In this document: positions 36,873 to 46,147 of the stretch, piece after piece
Position numbering within the stretch: position 1 is the stretch's first letter
Layout: the number at the start of each line of letters is the position of its first letter
Assembly: GCF_002252525.1 (NCBI RefSeq)
Contig: NZ_NNRM01000017.1
Location: 310,001 to 374,000 of the forward strand
DNA: 64,000 nt
Origin: Brucella pseudogrignonensis
GTDB taxonomy: Bacteria > Pseudomonadota > Alphaproteobacteria > Rhizobiales > Rhizobiaceae
Reading direction: 5' to 3'
Notes under the pieces: model-generated
What the model saw: only the letters and a program-made list of their open reading frames with translations
Told to the model about the DNA's origin: nothing
Database searches by the model: none
Program-made: the position numbers and the translations under genes

Positions 36873-37530
36873 ACTGATCAATCCGGACAATCCGGTCGCG
36901 CTTGAGTTCTTCCTCTGTGCGGCCGGGGCGGCTTTTATAGACCGGTAGATTCCAGCCGAAATAAAGCGCACCGCCGCGCACGATAAAGGCTGTGAGTGCG
37001 GCAGCAAGCGCTGCAAAAATCGGATCAATCCCCAAGCGTTCCAGCACCACATAAAGACATGCCCCGGCAAGAGCTGCGCTGACATAGATCTCGCGCCGCA
37101 TAAGCACAGATGGCTCGCCTGCCACCATGTCGCGCAAAATGCCGCCAAGCGTTGCCGTAAAAATGCCGGTGACGATGGCAACGGATGGCCCAAAGCCGAG
37201 TGCCAAGCCTTTGGCCGCACCCACAACCGTATAGGCTGACAAGCCGATGGCATCGAACCACAGTAAAAGCCGGTAGCGTGATTCGACCAGATGTGCGGTG
37301 AAATAGACGATGATGGCGGCAGACGTTCCTGCCAGCAGATAAAACGGCTCAACTACCCAGAAAACCGGTGCGCCCAGTACCAGATCGCGCATCGTACCGC
37401 CGCCGATGCCAGTCACGTTGGCGAGAAAGATAAAGCCGATAATATCGAGCTGACGGCGTGATGCGGCGAGAGCGCCGGTGGCAGCGAAGACGAAAACCCC
37501 TGCAAAGTTTGCAAAATCAAAGATCGTCAC
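36871..37530 (-). CDS. TRIC family cation channel (UPF0126)
   Basis: A 219-residue membrane protein with about seven helices arranged in two repeats, each with a glycine-rich signature: GIGGGTMRDLVLG and TLGGILRDMVAGEPSVLM. Prokaryotic TRIC proteins are trimeric cation (K+) channels or counter-ion pores; the physiological role is unknown here. The start is a GTG preceded by GGGAGG, 6 bp away. Its stop codon TAG coincides with the edge of a dispersed repeat (AGAGCGG), which may have replaced the original 3' end. A possible terminator of grpE lies just upstream. Confidence 0.88.
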   Translation of the reverse strand: MTIFDFANFAGVFVFAATGALAASRRQLDIIGFIFLANVTGIGGGTMRDLVLGAPVFWVVEPFYLLAGTSAAIIVYFTAHLVESRYRLLLWFDAIGLSAYTVVGAAKGLALGFGPSVAIVTGIFTATLGGILRDMVAGEPSVLMRREIYVSAALAGACLYVVLERLGIDPIFAALAAALTAFIVRGGALYFGWNLPVYKSRPGRTEEELKRDRIVRIDQ

Positions 37531-37583
37531 GCACGGCCTCCCAGCTGATAGTGTGTCGATAGTCCAATGGATAGCGACAAAAA

Positions 37584-37614
37584 GAAAGAGCGGCGATGAA
37601 CACGCCGCTCTTTC
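37584..37614 (-). terminator. Terminator of grpE, minus strand
   Basis: GAAAGAGCGGC and GCCGCTCTTTC arms with a 9-base loop are followed on the minus strand by TTTCTTTTTG-like sequence. It lies about 60 bp after the grpE stop; the AGAGCGGC stem also belongs to the repeat family. Confidence 0.75.
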
Positions 37615-37625
37615 TCTTTGTTTTT

Positions 37626-37673
37626 ATCGCATTATCCCAAGCAAAACCGCTTCGCGCTTTTGCTGGAAATGCT
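37626..37673. repeat. Palindromic repeat, TTCCAGYAAAAGTGCGAAGC family, reverse copy
   Basis: Read on the minus strand it gives AGCATTTCCAGCAAAAGCG, then CGAAGCGGTTTTGCTTGGG and ATAATGCGAT. It begins directly after the grpE stop codon. Confidence 0.85.
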
Positions 37674-37675
37674 AA

Positions 37676-38356
37676 TCAAGCATTGCCTTCAGGTGCCGTC
37701 TCGGCGGCAGCCTTTGGACCGCCCTTGGAAACCCCAACCATCGCCGGGCGCAGTACGCGGTCGCCGATGGCGTATCCGGCCTGCATGACCTGCACGACCG
37801 TATTAGCTGGCAGATCAGGGTTAGGCACTTCGAAAATAGCCTGATGGAAGTTCGGGTCGAACTTTTCGCCTTCAGGGTTAAGCTTGGTCACGCCGTGACG
37901 CTCCAAAGCCTGCAGCATGGCGCGTTCGGTCATTTCCACACCTTCGGCAAGCGATTTGAGGTTGGCGTCGCTTTCCAGCGCGTCGGCAGGAATGGCTTCG
38001 TGCGCGCGGCTCAGATTGTCGGAAACCGAGAGCATGTCGCGGGCAAAATTGGTTACAGCATAGGTGCGTGCGTCCTGCACGTCGCGCTGTGTGCGCTTGC
38101 GCAGGTTTTCCATCTCCGCAACGAGACGCAGCATCTGATCTTTCAGTTCTGCATTGTCGGCTTCAAGTGCTGCAATGGTGTTTGCAGCCAGGCTCTCGGT
38201 GTCAACAGCTTCTTCTTCGACCTCGGCGCGTGCCTCAGCCTTGCGGCTTTTCAGAAAATCATCGGCAGCACGCTTCAGCGCATCACGATCACGAGGATTG
38301 TTGATATCGCGCTGCTCAAGATCGGGGTTTTCGGGTGTATTCTTTTCATCAGCCAT
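37676..38356 (-). CDS. grpE: Nucleotide exchange factor GrpE
   Basis: A 226-residue cochaperone of DnaK. An acidic, disordered N-terminus is followed by a long coiled-coil (about residues 55-110, [41 protein letters not shown]). The four-helix/beta-wing part contains [27 protein letters not shown] and [13 protein letters not shown]. It releases ADP from DnaK during heat shock. GGAAGAAG lies ahead of the ATG at 38356. A sigma-32-like promoter lies just upstream, and hrcA is 109 bp further on the same strand. dnaK and dnaJ are not in this window. Confidence 0.95.
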   Translation of the reverse strand: MADEKNTPENPDLEQRDINNPRDRDALKRAADDFLKSRKAEARAEVEEEAVDTESLAANTIAALEADNAELKDQMLRLVAEMENLRKRTQRDVQDARTYAVTNFARDMLSVSDNLSRAHEAIPADALESDANLKSLAEGVEMTERAMLQALERHGVTKLNPEGEKFDPNFHQAIFEVPNPDLPANTVVQVMQAGYAIGDRVLRPAMVGVSKGGPKAAAETAPEGNA

Positions 38357-38391
38357 AATGCTTCTTCCGTCTTGAATAGTGTTTGGGCCGG

Positions 38392-38420
38392 ATATCGAGT
38401 TTCGCGGCGTTAAAATCAAG
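38392..38420 (-). promoter_or_regulatory. Probable sigma-32 (RpoH) promoter of grpE
   Basis: Minus strand CTTGATT, 14 bases, then CTCGATAT, compared with CTTGAAA-N13-15-CCCCATNT. It is weaker than the hsp20 site but in the right place, about 40-60 bp before the grpE start codon. Confidence 0.55.
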
Positions 38421-38465
38421 GTCTAATTTCTTAGCCTTGGCAAGTCTGACACTTCATATCAGAAA

Positions 38466-39536
38466 TTAGCGCAGCAATCGGGAGACAATCTGCGCGGTGT
38501 AGTCGACCATCGGCACGATGCGGGCGTAGTTGAGCCGGGTTGGTCCAATGACGCCCAGAGCACCGACAACACGCTGTTCGCTGTCACGATAAGGGGCCAC
38601 CACTAGCGATGAACCGGAGAGCGAGAAAAGCTTGTTCTCCGAGCCGATGAAAATCCGCACGCCGGAACCCGATTCAGCCAGATCGAGGAGCTGGATCATG
38701 CCGTCCTTGGTTTCGAGGTCGTCGAACAGGTGGCGCAGGCGTTCAATATCTTCCTGTGCATGAATGTTCTCAAGCAGGTTGGCACGACCGCGCACGATGA
38801 GGCGTGCAGGCTGGTCAGAACCCGCGCCGCTCCACACAGCCAGTCCCTGTGCAACAAGTTCCTGCGAGAGCTGATCGAGTTCCTGTCTGGTTTCTTCCGA
38901 CAGCTTTTCCAATTCCGATTTCGCTTCCGACAGCGTATGGCCATGAATATGCGCGTTGAGAAAGTTGGAAGCCTCCACCAGCTGCGAAGCGGAGATTCCA
39001 GCAGGCAGGTTCACAACGCGATTCTCGACATCGCCATTCTGCATCACCAGCACGGCAAGCGCGCGGGTCGGTTCAAGACGCACGAATTCGATATGTTTAA
39101 GCGCACCTTCGGCCTTGGTTGCAAGCACAAGGCCAGCCCCACGCGAAAGGCCCGAAAGAACCTGACTGGCTTCCGTCAGCACGCTCTCGACCGAATTGTT
39201 CATACCTGCCGAACGCACCTGAGCCTCAATGGAGGAACGCTCATCGGGCGGCAGGTCGCCCACTTCCATGAAAGCATCGACAAAGAAACGCAGACCGATC
39301 TGGGTTGGCAGACGCCCGGCGGAAATATGCGGTGCATAGATCAGGCCAAGATGCTCAAGGTCGCTCATCACATTGCGAATGGTGGCCGGAGAAAGACTGT
39401 GCGGCAGCAGGCGCGACAGGTTGCGCGACCCGACGGGATCGCCATCATTGAGGTAACTGTCGACGATCAGCCGGAAAATATCGCGCGACCGCTGGTCGAG
39501 TGCATTAAGCAGCTGATGTTCCGGTGACTTGATCAT
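38466..39536 (-). CDS. hrcA: Heat-inducible transcription repressor HrcA
   Basis: A 356-residue repressor that binds CIRCE elements and controls groESL (and, in some bacteria, dnaK). The N-terminal winged-helix DNA-binding part reads [49 protein letters not shown]. The HrcA core and insertion domains follow, ending in [30 protein letters not shown]. No CIRCE-like 9-bp inverted repeat is seen upstream here. It precedes grpE on the same strand, the normal hrcA-grpE order, and is divergent from rph. Confidence 0.96.
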   Translation of the reverse strand: MIKSPEHQLLNALDQRSRDIFRLIVDSYLNDGDPVGSRNLSRLLPHSLSPATIRNVMSDLEHLGLIYAPHISAGRLPTQIGLRFFVDAFMEVGDLPPDERSSIEAQVRSAGMNNSVESVLTEASQVLSGLSRGAGLVLATKAEGALKHIEFVRLEPTRALAVLVMQNGDVENRVVNLPAGISASQLVEASNFLNAHIHGHTLSEAKSELEKLSEETRQELDQLSQELVAQGLAVWSGAGSDQPARLIVRGRANLLENIHAQEDIERLRHLFDDLETKDGMIQLLDLAESGSGVRIFIGSENKLFSLSGSSLVVAPYRDSEQRVVGALGVIGPTRLNYARIVPMVDYTAQIVSRLLR

Positions 39537-39721
39537 GGTCTCAATGCGAACCCTTTGAATTGCAGACTATAAATATAAGCGAGCAACCCGATGCGTCAAA
39601 GGGTTTGGGTTTACAGTTTCACCTCTCTCAACACCTCTGTTGTAAGATACTGCGAAATTCCTTTTCATTCGAGCGCGACAAGCCTAAAAAGCCGCAACGA
39701 AAAACGAATTGAGGAAATACG

Positions 39722-40438
39722 ATGCGTCCATCCAAGCGCGCTGCTGATGAAATGCGTGCCGTCTCTTTTGAGCGCGGCGTCTCCAAACATGCGGAAGGCT
39801 CGTGCCTCGTCAAGTTCGGCGACACCCACGTTCTATGCACGGCAAGCCTTGAAGAAAAGGTGCCGGGCTGGATGCGCAATTCAGGTAAGGGCTGGGTCAC
39901 GGCAGAATATGGCATGTTGCCACGTTCGACCGGCGACCGTATGCGCCGTGAAGCCGCCGCTGGCAAGCAGGGTGGTCGTACGCAGGAAATCCAGCGTCTT
40001 ATCGGTCGTTCGCTGCGCGCAGTGGTTGATCTTCAGGCGCTTGGTGAATTTCAGATCACCGTTGACTGCGATGTTATTCAGGCTGATGGCGGCACGCGCA
40101 CAGCTGCTATCACCGGCGGCTGGGTTGCCCTTTATGATTGCCTGCGCTGGATGGAAGCGCGGCAGATGATCCGCTTTGAGAAGGTGCTTAAAGATCATAT
40201 TGCGGCCATTTCCTGCGGCATCCACGAAGGTCAGCCTGTGCTTGATCTCGATTATGTCGAGGATTCGGCGGCAGAAACCGACAGCAATTTCGTGATGACC
40301 GGCAAGGGCGGCATTGTCGAAATTCAGGGTACAGCTGAAGGCGCACCATTCTCGGAAGAAGAGTTTGCAGCGCTTATGAAGCTTGCACGCGGCGGCATTA
40401 ATCAGCTCGTCGAGTTGCAGAAGGCAGCACTTGCCTGA
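39722..40438 (+). CDS. rph: Ribonuclease PH
   Basis: A 238-residue phosphorolytic exonuclease that trims tRNA 3' ends. It matches the family from [43 protein letters not shown] through [45 protein letters not shown] to [22 protein letters not shown]. The phosphate-binding Arg residues in GRSLRA and GGRTQEI are present. The frame is intact, unlike in E. coli K-12. GAGGAAATA precedes the ATG. The divergent hrcA-rph arrangement is common. A hairpin and then a VOC gene follow. Confidence 0.97.
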   Translation: MRPSKRAADEMRAVSFERGVSKHAEGSCLVKFGDTHVLCTASLEEKVPGWMRNSGKGWVTAEYGMLPRSTGDRMRREAAAGKQGGRTQEIQRLIGRSLRAVVDLQALGEFQITVDCDVIQADGGTRTAAITGGWVALYDCLRWMEARQMIRFEKVLKDHIAAISCGIHEGQPVLDLDYVEDSAAETDSNFVMTGKGGIVEIQGTAEGAPFSEEEFAALMKLARGGINQLVELQKAALA

Positions 40439-40445
40439 TAGTTAA

Positions 40446-40470
40446 GGCCATCTCCATGAAAGAGGTGGCC
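40446..40470 (+). promoter_or_regulatory. Hairpin covering the ribosome-binding site of the VOC gene
   Basis: GGCCATCTC and GAGGTGGCC arms (one G-U pair) lie directly after the rph stop. The right arm contains GAGGTGG, the only Shine-Dalgarno-like sequence before the ATG at 40475. The hairpin would hide it if formed in the mRNA. Confidence 0.55.
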
Positions 40471-40474
40471 GAAA

Positions 40475-40879
40475 ATGCAGGCATCCCGCATTCTTGAAAC
40501 CGCGCTCTATGTCCGTGATGTTGCTGAGGCGATTTCGTTTTATCGCGACATCATCGGGCTTGCGCCGGTGGGCAAGGTCAGTGAACGCAATGCATTCTTC
40601 CGCTGTGGCGATGGTATTTTACTGTTGTTTAAGGCGGAAGAAACTTTGAAGCCACCCGCGCCCGGATCGCTGCCTGTGCCACCGCATGGGACGATCGGTG
40701 CAGGGCATGTCTGTTTTGCAGCCACACGTCATGAGATTGACGACTGGTGCAGCTATCTCGAAGAGCACGGGATTGCTATCGAGTCCGATTTCGAATGGCC
40801 CAATGGCGCACGTTCGATTTATTTTCGCGATCCCTCCGGCAATTCGCTGGAATTCGCTGAGCCGAAACTTTGGAGTTAA
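40475..40879 (+). CDS. VOC superfamily (glyoxalase/bleomycin resistance/dioxygenase) protein
   Basis: A 134-residue protein with the paired beta-alpha-beta-beta-beta fold of the VOC superfamily. RILETALYVRDVAEAISFYRDIIGLAPVG starts the first module, and AGHVCFAATRHEIDDWCSYLEEHGIAI with IYFRDPSGNSLEFAEP forms the second, including the metal-binding Glu. Metal ligands appear to be His and Glu residues, but not all can be assigned by eye. The substrate is unknown; the gene lies between rph and rdgB and is likely in their operon (3 bp before rdgB). Confidence 0.8.
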   Translation: MQASRILETALYVRDVAEAISFYRDIIGLAPVGKVSERNAFFRCGDGILLLFKAEETLKPPAPGSLPVPPHGTIGAGHVCFAATRHEIDDWCSYLEEHGIAIESDFEWPNGARSIYFRDPSGNSLEFAEPKLWS

Positions 40880-40882
40880 AAA

Positions 40883-41545
40883 ATGCGGGTGCTTGAAAAA
40901 GGCAAACTGATCGTCGCATCGCACAATGCAGGCAAATTGCGCGAATTCGATGGGCTGATCGCCCCGTTTGGCTTCGAGGTCAGTTCTGTTGCAGCTCTCG
41001 GCCTGCCGGAGCCGGAAGAAACCGGAACGACGTTTGAGCAGAATGCCTATATCAAGGCACTGGCCGCAGCGGAAGCTACGGGTTTGCCTTCTCTGTCTGA
41101 TGATTCCGGCATGATGGTTGACGCGCTCGATGGCAATCCGGGCGTTTACACTGCTGACTGGGCGGAGACCGAAGACGGCACACGCGATTTCAATATGGCG
41201 ATGAAGAAGGTTGAAGATCTTCTGCAGGAAAAGGGTGCTCTCACCCCTGCCGAGCGTAAGGCGCGCTTTGTTTCGGTTATCTGCCTTGCATGGCCGGATG
41301 GTGAGGCACAATATTATCGCGGTGAAGTGGAAGGCACACTGATCTGGCCTCCGCGCGGCGATATCGGCTTCGGCTATGATCCGGTATTCAAGCCGGAAGG
41401 CTATGAAAAGACCTTTGGCGAAATGACTGCTGACGAGAAGCACGGCTGGACGCCGGGCGACGCGTCTGCGCTTTCGCATCGTGCGCGTGCCTTCAAGCTG
41501 TTTGCGGAAAAGGCGCTCGGTGTTGTTTCGGATACGCCCGAATGA
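40883..41545 (+). CDS. rdgB: XTP/dITP diphosphatase (HAM1 family)
   Basis: A 220-residue house-cleaning nucleotide pyrophosphatase that hydrolyses dITP, XTP and ITP to prevent incorporation of damaged purines. Family motifs are [13 protein letters not shown] (N-terminal), [46 protein letters not shown] and [23 protein letters not shown]. The ATG is 3 bp after the VOC gene stop, and the stop overlaps the hemW start (ATGA), so rph-VOC-rdgB-hemW form a tight operon. Confidence 0.96.
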   Translation: MRVLEKGKLIVASHNAGKLREFDGLIAPFGFEVSSVAALGLPEPEETGTTFEQNAYIKALAAAEATGLPSLSDDSGMMVDALDGNPGVYTADWAETEDGTRDFNMAMKKVEDLLQEKGALTPAERKARFVSVICLAWPDGEAQYYRGEVEGTLIWPPRGDIGFGYDPVFKPEGYEKTFGEMTADEKHGWTPGDASALSHRARAFKLFAEKALGVVSDTPE

Positions 41546-42750
41546 ACCATCATTTTTCTCCACCTGACGCTTCAGCGAATATTCTACCAATTGCGCGCGC
41601 AGATGGAGAAACGGCGTTTGGCGTTTATTTGCACTGGCCGTTCTGTCTGGCAAAATGCCCGTATTGCGACTTCAACAGCCATGTGCGTCATCAGCCGGTT
41701 GATCAGCCACGCTTTGCGGAAGCTTTCAACCGTGAGATGGACACATTGCGCGCCCGCACAGGCCCGCGCACCGTCACCAGCATCTTTTTGGGCGGCGGTA
41801 CGCCGTCGCTGATGCAGCCTTCCACTGTTGGCAGCCTGCTTGATGGTATTGCGTCGCGCTGGACTGTTGCGCCCGATATTGAAGTGACACTGGAAGCCAA
41901 TCCGACAAGCGTGGAAGCTGATCGTTTCCGGGGCTATCGTGCAGCGGGCGTCAATCGCGTTTCGCTTGGCATCCAGGCACTGAACGATCCTGATCTGCGC
42001 CGTCTTGGGCGAATGCATTCGGTTGAAGAAGCCAAGGCCGCAATCCGGCTTGCGCGTGAAATTTTCCCACGTCTGTCTTTCGATCTCATCTATGCGCGAC
42101 CAAATCAGACGATTGAAGCCTGGCGTGAAGAGCTGAAAGAAGCCATCGGCCTTGCTGCCGATCATCTCTCGCTCTACCAGCTGACAATCGAAGAAGGCAC
42201 ACAGTTCTATAATCTCTGGAAGGCGGGCAAGCTCACCACACCGGACCCGGATCATGCTGCCGCTCTTTATGAAGAAACGCAAAAGATCACCGCGGAACAT
42301 GGTCTTCCGGCCTATGAGATTTCAAACCATGCGGTGCCGGGACGTGAATCCCAGCACAATCTGGTTTATTGGCGTTATGGGCAATATGTCGGCATTGGCC
42401 CCGGCGCGCATGGACGTTTTGTCGAAAACGACTTGCGCACCGTTACAATGACCGAAAAGCATCCGGAAACATGGCTGGAAAAAGTGGCAAGCCACGGTCA
42501 CGGTATTATCGAGGAAGAACATCTCGATGGTGAACCGCAGGGCGATGAGTTTCTGATGATGGGCTTGCGGTTGCGAGAAGGTATTGATCTTGCGCGTTAT
42601 CAGCGTCTGACCGGCCACGATATCGATCGCAAGCGCCTTGAACGGCTGGTCGCATCGGGCATGATCGAAAAAATGGATGGAAGCTTCATCCGTGCAACGC
42701 CAGATGGCGCGCTCGTGCTTGATGCGCTGGTGGCTGATCTGGCGGCTTAG
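41542..42750 (+). CDS. hemW: Radical SAM heme chaperone HemW
   Basis: A 402-residue radical SAM protein related to HemN. Cluster cysteines are C35, C39 and C42 in [23 protein letters not shown] and the HemN_C domain with ALYEETQKI and [12 protein letters not shown] complete it. HemW lacks the coproporphyrinogen oxidase function and, as a heme chaperone, delivers heme to apoproteins. Assignment to HemW rather than HemN rests on the CxxxCxxC plus the single following Phe (CDF) in place of the extra Cys of HemN. It overlaps rdgB by 4 bp; the rsmI gene follows after a repeat. Confidence 0.9.
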   Translation: MNHHFSPPDASANILPIARADGETAFGVYLHWPFCLAKCPYCDFNSHVRHQPVDQPRFAEAFNREMDTLRARTGPRTVTSIFLGGGTPSLMQPSTVGSLLDGIASRWTVAPDIEVTLEANPTSVEADRFRGYRAAGVNRVSLGIQALNDPDLRRLGRMHSVEEAKAAIRLAREIFPRLSFDLIYARPNQTIEAWREELKEAIGLAADHLSLYQLTIEEGTQFYNLWKAGKLTTPDPDHAAALYEETQKITAEHGLPAYEISNHAVPGRESQHNLVYWRYGQYVGIGPGAHGRFVENDLRTVTMTEKHPETWLEKVASHGHGIIEEEHLDGEPQGDEFLMMGLRLREGIDLARYQRLTGHDIDRKRLERLVASGMIEKMDGSFIRATPDGALVLDALVADLAA

Positions 42751-42751
42751 C

Positions 42752-42795
42752 GCATGTCGCGGGAAAGTGGGAACCGGTTTCCCGATAACGACATG
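42752..42795. repeat. Palindromic repeat, GTCGCGGAAAAGTGGGAACC family, copy 3
   Basis: GCATGTCGC and the CGACATGTG end enclose GGGAAAGTGGGAACC and CCGGTTTCCC. It directly follows the hemW stop codon and lies 18 bp before rsmI. Confidence 0.85.
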
Positions 42796-42813
42796 TGTAA
42801 ATAAGGACTGGTG

Positions 42814-43722
42814 ATGAGTGAATTTTTGGACGAACAGAAACGCGAATTTGTTGTCGGTGGCACCGCCCAGCGTGCACGTCCGATCGAACCTGCGCTCTAT
42901 ATCGTCTCGACCCCGATTGGCAATCTCGGTGACATGACGCTGCGCGGGCTGGAAGTGCTTGCGAGTGCCGACATTGTGGCCTGTGAAGATACCCGCGTGA
43001 CCCGCGTGTTGCTCGATCGCTATGGTATTTCGCGCCGCCCGATCAGCTATCACGAACATAATGCCGCTGAGGCAGGTGCAAAGCTGATCGCAGCCCTTGA
43101 AAGCGGCAAGAGTGTTGCGCTCGTTTCAGATGCAGGCACGCCGCTTGTGTCCGATCCGGGCTTCCGCCTTGTTGGCGAGGCCCGTGAGGCAGGCATTCGT
43201 GTGGTGCCGGTGCCTGGTGCTTCCGCTCTCCTTGCGGCACTGGCTGCTTCCGGACTTCCGACTGATGCATTCATGTTTTGCGGCTTTTTGCCGGTCAAAC
43301 ACGGCCAGAAGACATCCAAGCTCGAGAGCCTCAAGAATATCGAAGCAACGCTTGTGTTCTATGAATCGCCCAACCGCACGGCGACAACGCTCGCCGATAT
43401 GGCGGAGGTCTTTGGCGATGGGCGTGAAGCAGCCCTTTGCCGTGAGCTGACCAAAGCCTATGAAACCATCGTGACTGCACCTCTGGGTGAGTTAAAGCAG
43501 CAATTCGATGGCGAAGATCGTATTCGCGGTGAAGTCGTGTTGCTGGTTGGTCCGCCAACAGGGGAAGCCGGTCCGCAGAGCGAAGAGGATATCGACAAGC
43601 TGTTGCTGTCATTATCGCAGGAATTGCCGCCATCAAAAGCTGCAGGCGAGGCAGCAAAGATGACTGGCGGGCAGAAATCAGTGCTGTATCAGCGCCTGAT
43701 GCAGTTGAAGGCGCAGGACTGA
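42814..43722 (+). CDS. rsmI: 16S rRNA (cytidine(1402)-2'-O)-methyltransferase RsmI
   Basis: A 302-residue tetrapyrrole-methylase-fold enzyme that adds a 2'-O-methyl group to C1402 of 16S rRNA. Motifs are [59 protein letters not shown] and [20 protein letters not shown]. The ATG at 42814 was preferred over the GTG just before it because AAGGA lies 6 bp ahead. Its stop overlaps the yraN start by one base (TGATG). A C-terminal extension of about 40 residues follows the core. Confidence 0.95.
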   Translation: MSEFLDEQKREFVVGGTAQRARPIEPALYIVSTPIGNLGDMTLRGLEVLASADIVACEDTRVTRVLLDRYGISRRPISYHEHNAAEAGAKLIAALESGKSVALVSDAGTPLVSDPGFRLVGEAREAGIRVVPVPGASALLAALAASGLPTDAFMFCGFLPVKHGQKTSKLESLKNIEATLVFYESPNRTATTLADMAEVFGDGREAALCRELTKAYETIVTAPLGELKQQFDGEDRIRGEVVLLVGPPTGEAGPQSEEDIDKLLLSLSQELPPSKAAGEAAKMTGGQKSVLYQRLMQLKAQD

Positions 43723-44102
43723 TGAGTGAACTCCGCGAGAAAAAGCGTGTTGCTTTCTTTCGCGGACACAGCGCCGAGCGGCTGGCCGCGTTTGCGCTTA
43801 TGCTCAAAGGTTTTCGCATCGTGGCACGGCGCTACCGCACGCGGCTTGGCGAAATCGATCTGATCGCCCGGCGCGGCAATCTTGTTCTCATTGTCGAAGT
43901 CAAAGCACGAACAAGCGTTGAAGCAGCGCAACTTGCCGTCACGCCGCAGTCCATGCGCCGTATCGAGGCGGCGGCGGATATGTGGTTGCAACGGCAAAAG
44001 GATTACGCACAGTTATCGCTGCGCTTTGACCTCGTAGCTGTTCTGCCACGTCGCTGGCCAAAACATGTTCCAGCATTTTTTACGTCGGGCAATTATAGCT
44101 AG
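43722..44102 (+). CDS. yraN: UPF0102 protein YraN (endonuclease-like fold)
   Basis: A 126-residue YraN-family protein with a restriction-endonuclease-like fold. The core [27 protein letters not shown] carries the D...ExK pattern (Glu-Val-Lys). A conserved N-terminal [21 protein letters not shown] precedes it, and LRFDLVAV follows. Function is unknown; it usually lies after rsmI, as here (overlap 1 base), which supports translation coupling. Two palindromic repeats follow. Confidence 0.9.
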   Translation: MSELREKKRVAFFRGHSAERLAAFALMLKGFRIVARRYRTRLGEIDLIARRGNLVLIVEVKARTSVEAAQLAVTPQSMRRIEAAADMWLQRQKDYAQLSLRFDLVAVLPRRWPKHVPAFFTSGNYS

Positions 44103-44106
44103 TCAC

Positions 44107-44150
44107 GCATCGGCCCAAAAATCGAAATCGATTTTTGGAAAGCTCGATGC
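44107..44150. repeat. Palindrome with AAAAATCGAAATCGATTTTT core
   Basis: GCATCG and CGATGC ends enclose CCAAAAATCG/CGATTTTTGG. It lies directly after the yraN stop and may act as a transcription stop. No other copy is seen here. Confidence 0.8.
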
Positions 44151-44162
44151 GCATTTTTAGTG

Positions 44163-44206
44163 TTTGAGCGTCCTTTGTGTGTTCAATAGGACGCACGGCG
44201 CTCAAA
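44163..44206. repeat. Dispersed palindromic repeat, copy 2 (GCGCCGTGCGTCC family, reverse)
   Basis: TTTGAGCG and CGCTCAAA ends enclose GTCCTTTGTGTGTTC and AGGACGCACGGCGC. It is related to 14671-14712 in reverse orientation. Confidence 0.8.
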
Positions 44207-44380
44207 TGCTAATCCTACAAAAATTATGGGATATAATTTGAGGCAAACAGGAATTAAAATCCTCATAATGCCTTTTCAGAGAAAAAGTGATGCTCCGCGC
44301 GATTTGCGCACGCAAGCCCGTTTCTTATAAAATTTCGCCAGTCCGGGGATAATGCCAGCAGTCTTAAAAAGGATACTGCT

Positions 44381-45808
44381 GTGGCTCTCGCGTCCCAACG
44401 ACTTCTTGCTGATTTTCCTGCCTTCTTCCGTGTTTCGGAAGAGGTAGTGGTTATTGTTGGCGGCGGCGAAGAAGCGCTCAACAAAGCGCGGCTCGTGGCA
44501 CAGACGTCCGCTCGTTTGCGCATCATTGCGCAAGAGCTTGAACCAGTCTTGGCGAGCTTCATCGAAAGCCACAGTTCGGAACATGTTTCTCAAGCTTTTA
44601 GCGCCGATCTTCTTGAAGGTGCGAAGCTGGTTTTTGTCGCCACGGGTGATGAAGATCAGGATCGCGCCATTGCAGCATCGGCCAAAGCGCTGAAAATTCC
44701 AGTCAACGTTGTCGACCGTCCTGCGCTCTGCGATTTCCTGACCCCTGCCATCGTGAACCGCGCGCCGATTGCAATTGCGATTGGCACCGAAGGCTCGGCC
44801 CCTGTGCTGGCACAGATGGTGCGTGCGCGCATTGATGCGGCCTTCTCGCCACGCCTTGGTGAGCTTGCGCATTATGCCGAAAGTTGGCGTCCGCTGGTCG
44901 AAAAGCTTTTGCCAAAAGGTCTGGCGCGCCGCAGTTTCTGGCGTGGGTTCTTCTCCGGCTCCGTAGCGCGTGCTGTTGAAAACGGTGATCGCGAAGAAGC
45001 ATACAAAGCTGCAAATGAATTAATCGAGCAAAGAGAACATGCTGCCGGTTATTTCTGGCTCGTTGGTGCTGGTCCGGGTGCAGAAGATCTGCTGACTCTG
45101 CGCGCACATCGCGTTCTGATGGAAGCAGACGTGATTGTGCATGACGCACTGGTGCCGGAAGGCGTGATTGCCATGGGGCGTCGCGATGCGGAGCGTCTTT
45201 CGGTCGGCAAGCGCAAGGGATGCCATTCCAAGAGCCAGAACGAGATCAATGATCTGCTCGTTAGCCTTGGTCGAGAAGGCAAGCGCGTGGTGCGTCTGAA
45301 AGCGGGCGATCCGCTGGTCTTTGGCCGTGCGGGCGAAGAAATGGCAGCATTGCGTTCAGCTGGTATCGGCTTTGAAATCGTGCCGGGCATCACGTCTGCT
45401 TTCGCTGCTGCTGCCGATATGGAACTGCCGCTCACCTTGCGTGGTGTGGCCTCCTCGCTGGTATTCACGACGGGCCACGACATGGCAGGCGATGTGCTGC
45501 CGGGCTGGGCCAAGCTTGCCGTCTCCGGTGCAACGATTGCCGTCTATATGGGCTCAAGCGTTGCAGCCTCGGTTGCCAGCCGTTTGATCTCTGCCGGTCT
45601 GCATGAAGATACGGCTGTCGCGGTTGTTGAGAATGCCAGCCGCAAGGATAAGCGGCTGTTTCATGGAACATTGAAAGATCTGCCGTCTCTGGAAGAGCGC
45701 AAAGAACTCTCCGGTCCGGTCATGGTCATCATCGGCGATGCTGTTGCAGGCGCCGCTATCGACAAAGCGCAGGCGCTGGCGGTTAGACCCGTTGCAGTCG
45801 CGGCTTAA
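44381..45808 (+). CDS. cysG: Siroheme synthase CysG
   Basis: A 475-residue multifunctional enzyme that makes siroheme from uroporphyrinogen III. The N-terminal dehydrogenase/ferrochelatase part shows VVVIVGGGEEALNKARL (NAD-binding GxGxxA pattern) and VNVVDRPALCDFLTP. The C-terminal uroporphyrinogen III methyltransferase shows GAGPGAEDLLTLRAHRVLMEADVIVHDALV, RLKAGDPLVFGRAGEE and VVPGITSAFAAAA-type segments. The siroheme is for CysI, three genes on. The start is a GTG with AAAAGGA 7 bp ahead. It heads the cysG-DUF2849-cysI-cysH-DUF934 operon. Confidence 0.96.
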   Translation: MALASQRLLADFPAFFRVSEEVVVIVGGGEEALNKARLVAQTSARLRIIAQELEPVLASFIESHSSEHVSQAFSADLLEGAKLVFVATGDEDQDRAIAASAKALKIPVNVVDRPALCDFLTPAIVNRAPIAIAIGTEGSAPVLAQMVRARIDAAFSPRLGELAHYAESWRPLVEKLLPKGLARRSFWRGFFSGSVARAVENGDREEAYKAANELIEQREHAAGYFWLVGAGPGAEDLLTLRAHRVLMEADVIVHDALVPEGVIAMGRRDAERLSVGKRKGCHSKSQNEINDLLVSLGREGKRVVRLKAGDPLVFGRAGEEMAALRSAGIGFEIVPGITSAFAAAADMELPLTLRGVASSLVFTTGHDMAGDVLPGWAKLAVSGATIAVYMGSSVAASVASRLISAGLHEDTAVAVVENASRKDKRLFHGTLKDLPSLEERKELSGPVMVIIGDAVAGAAIDKAQALAVRPVAVAA

Positions 45809-45824
45809 ATCAGGAGTTGGGAAA

Positions 45825-46127
45825 ATGGTTGTAAAAGTTCTCACTGCAAACCGGCTCATGGATGGACAGGCTGTGTGGCTTGGCGCTGACGGATCATGGC
45901 AGGAAACCATCGATGGTGCGTTGGTTGCCCGTCATGCGGAAGCTGTCAGCGCACTTGAAGAAGCTGGCAAGGTGGCAGCAAAAGCCAATCTGGTTGTCGA
46001 CGTCAATGTCATCGATGTCGAAGAGCGCGACGAAGGGCTTTATCCCATTCGCCTGCGCGAACGTATCCGACTCTCCGGTCCCACCATCATTACGCTTGGT
46101 CAACCAGCGTTAAAGCAAGCCTCCTGA
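45825..46127 (+). CDS. DUF2849 protein of the sulfite reductase operon
   Basis: A 100-residue protein of the DUF2849 family, found in alphaproteobacteria between cysG and cysI. It starts MVVKVLTANRLMDGQAVWLG, with a likely WQETIDGALVARHAEA and LVVDVNVIDVEERDEGLYPIRLRERIRLSGPTI. No catalytic motif or membrane segment is visible. It follows cysG by 16 bp with a CAGGAG Shine-Dalgarno and precedes cysI by 20 bp. A role in sulfite reductase assembly or electron supply is often supposed; this is inference from context only. Confidence 0.85.
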   Translation: MVVKVLTANRLMDGQAVWLGADGSWQETIDGALVARHAEAVSALEEAGKVAAKANLVVDVNVIDVEERDEGLYPIRLRERIRLSGPTIITLGQPALKQAS

Positions 46128-46147
46128 TCTGAATATCGGAAGTAAAT

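Noticed and set aside
39537-39721. CIRCE element near hrcA
   Set aside because: No TTAGCACTC-type inverted repeat is present upstream of hrcA or grpE.
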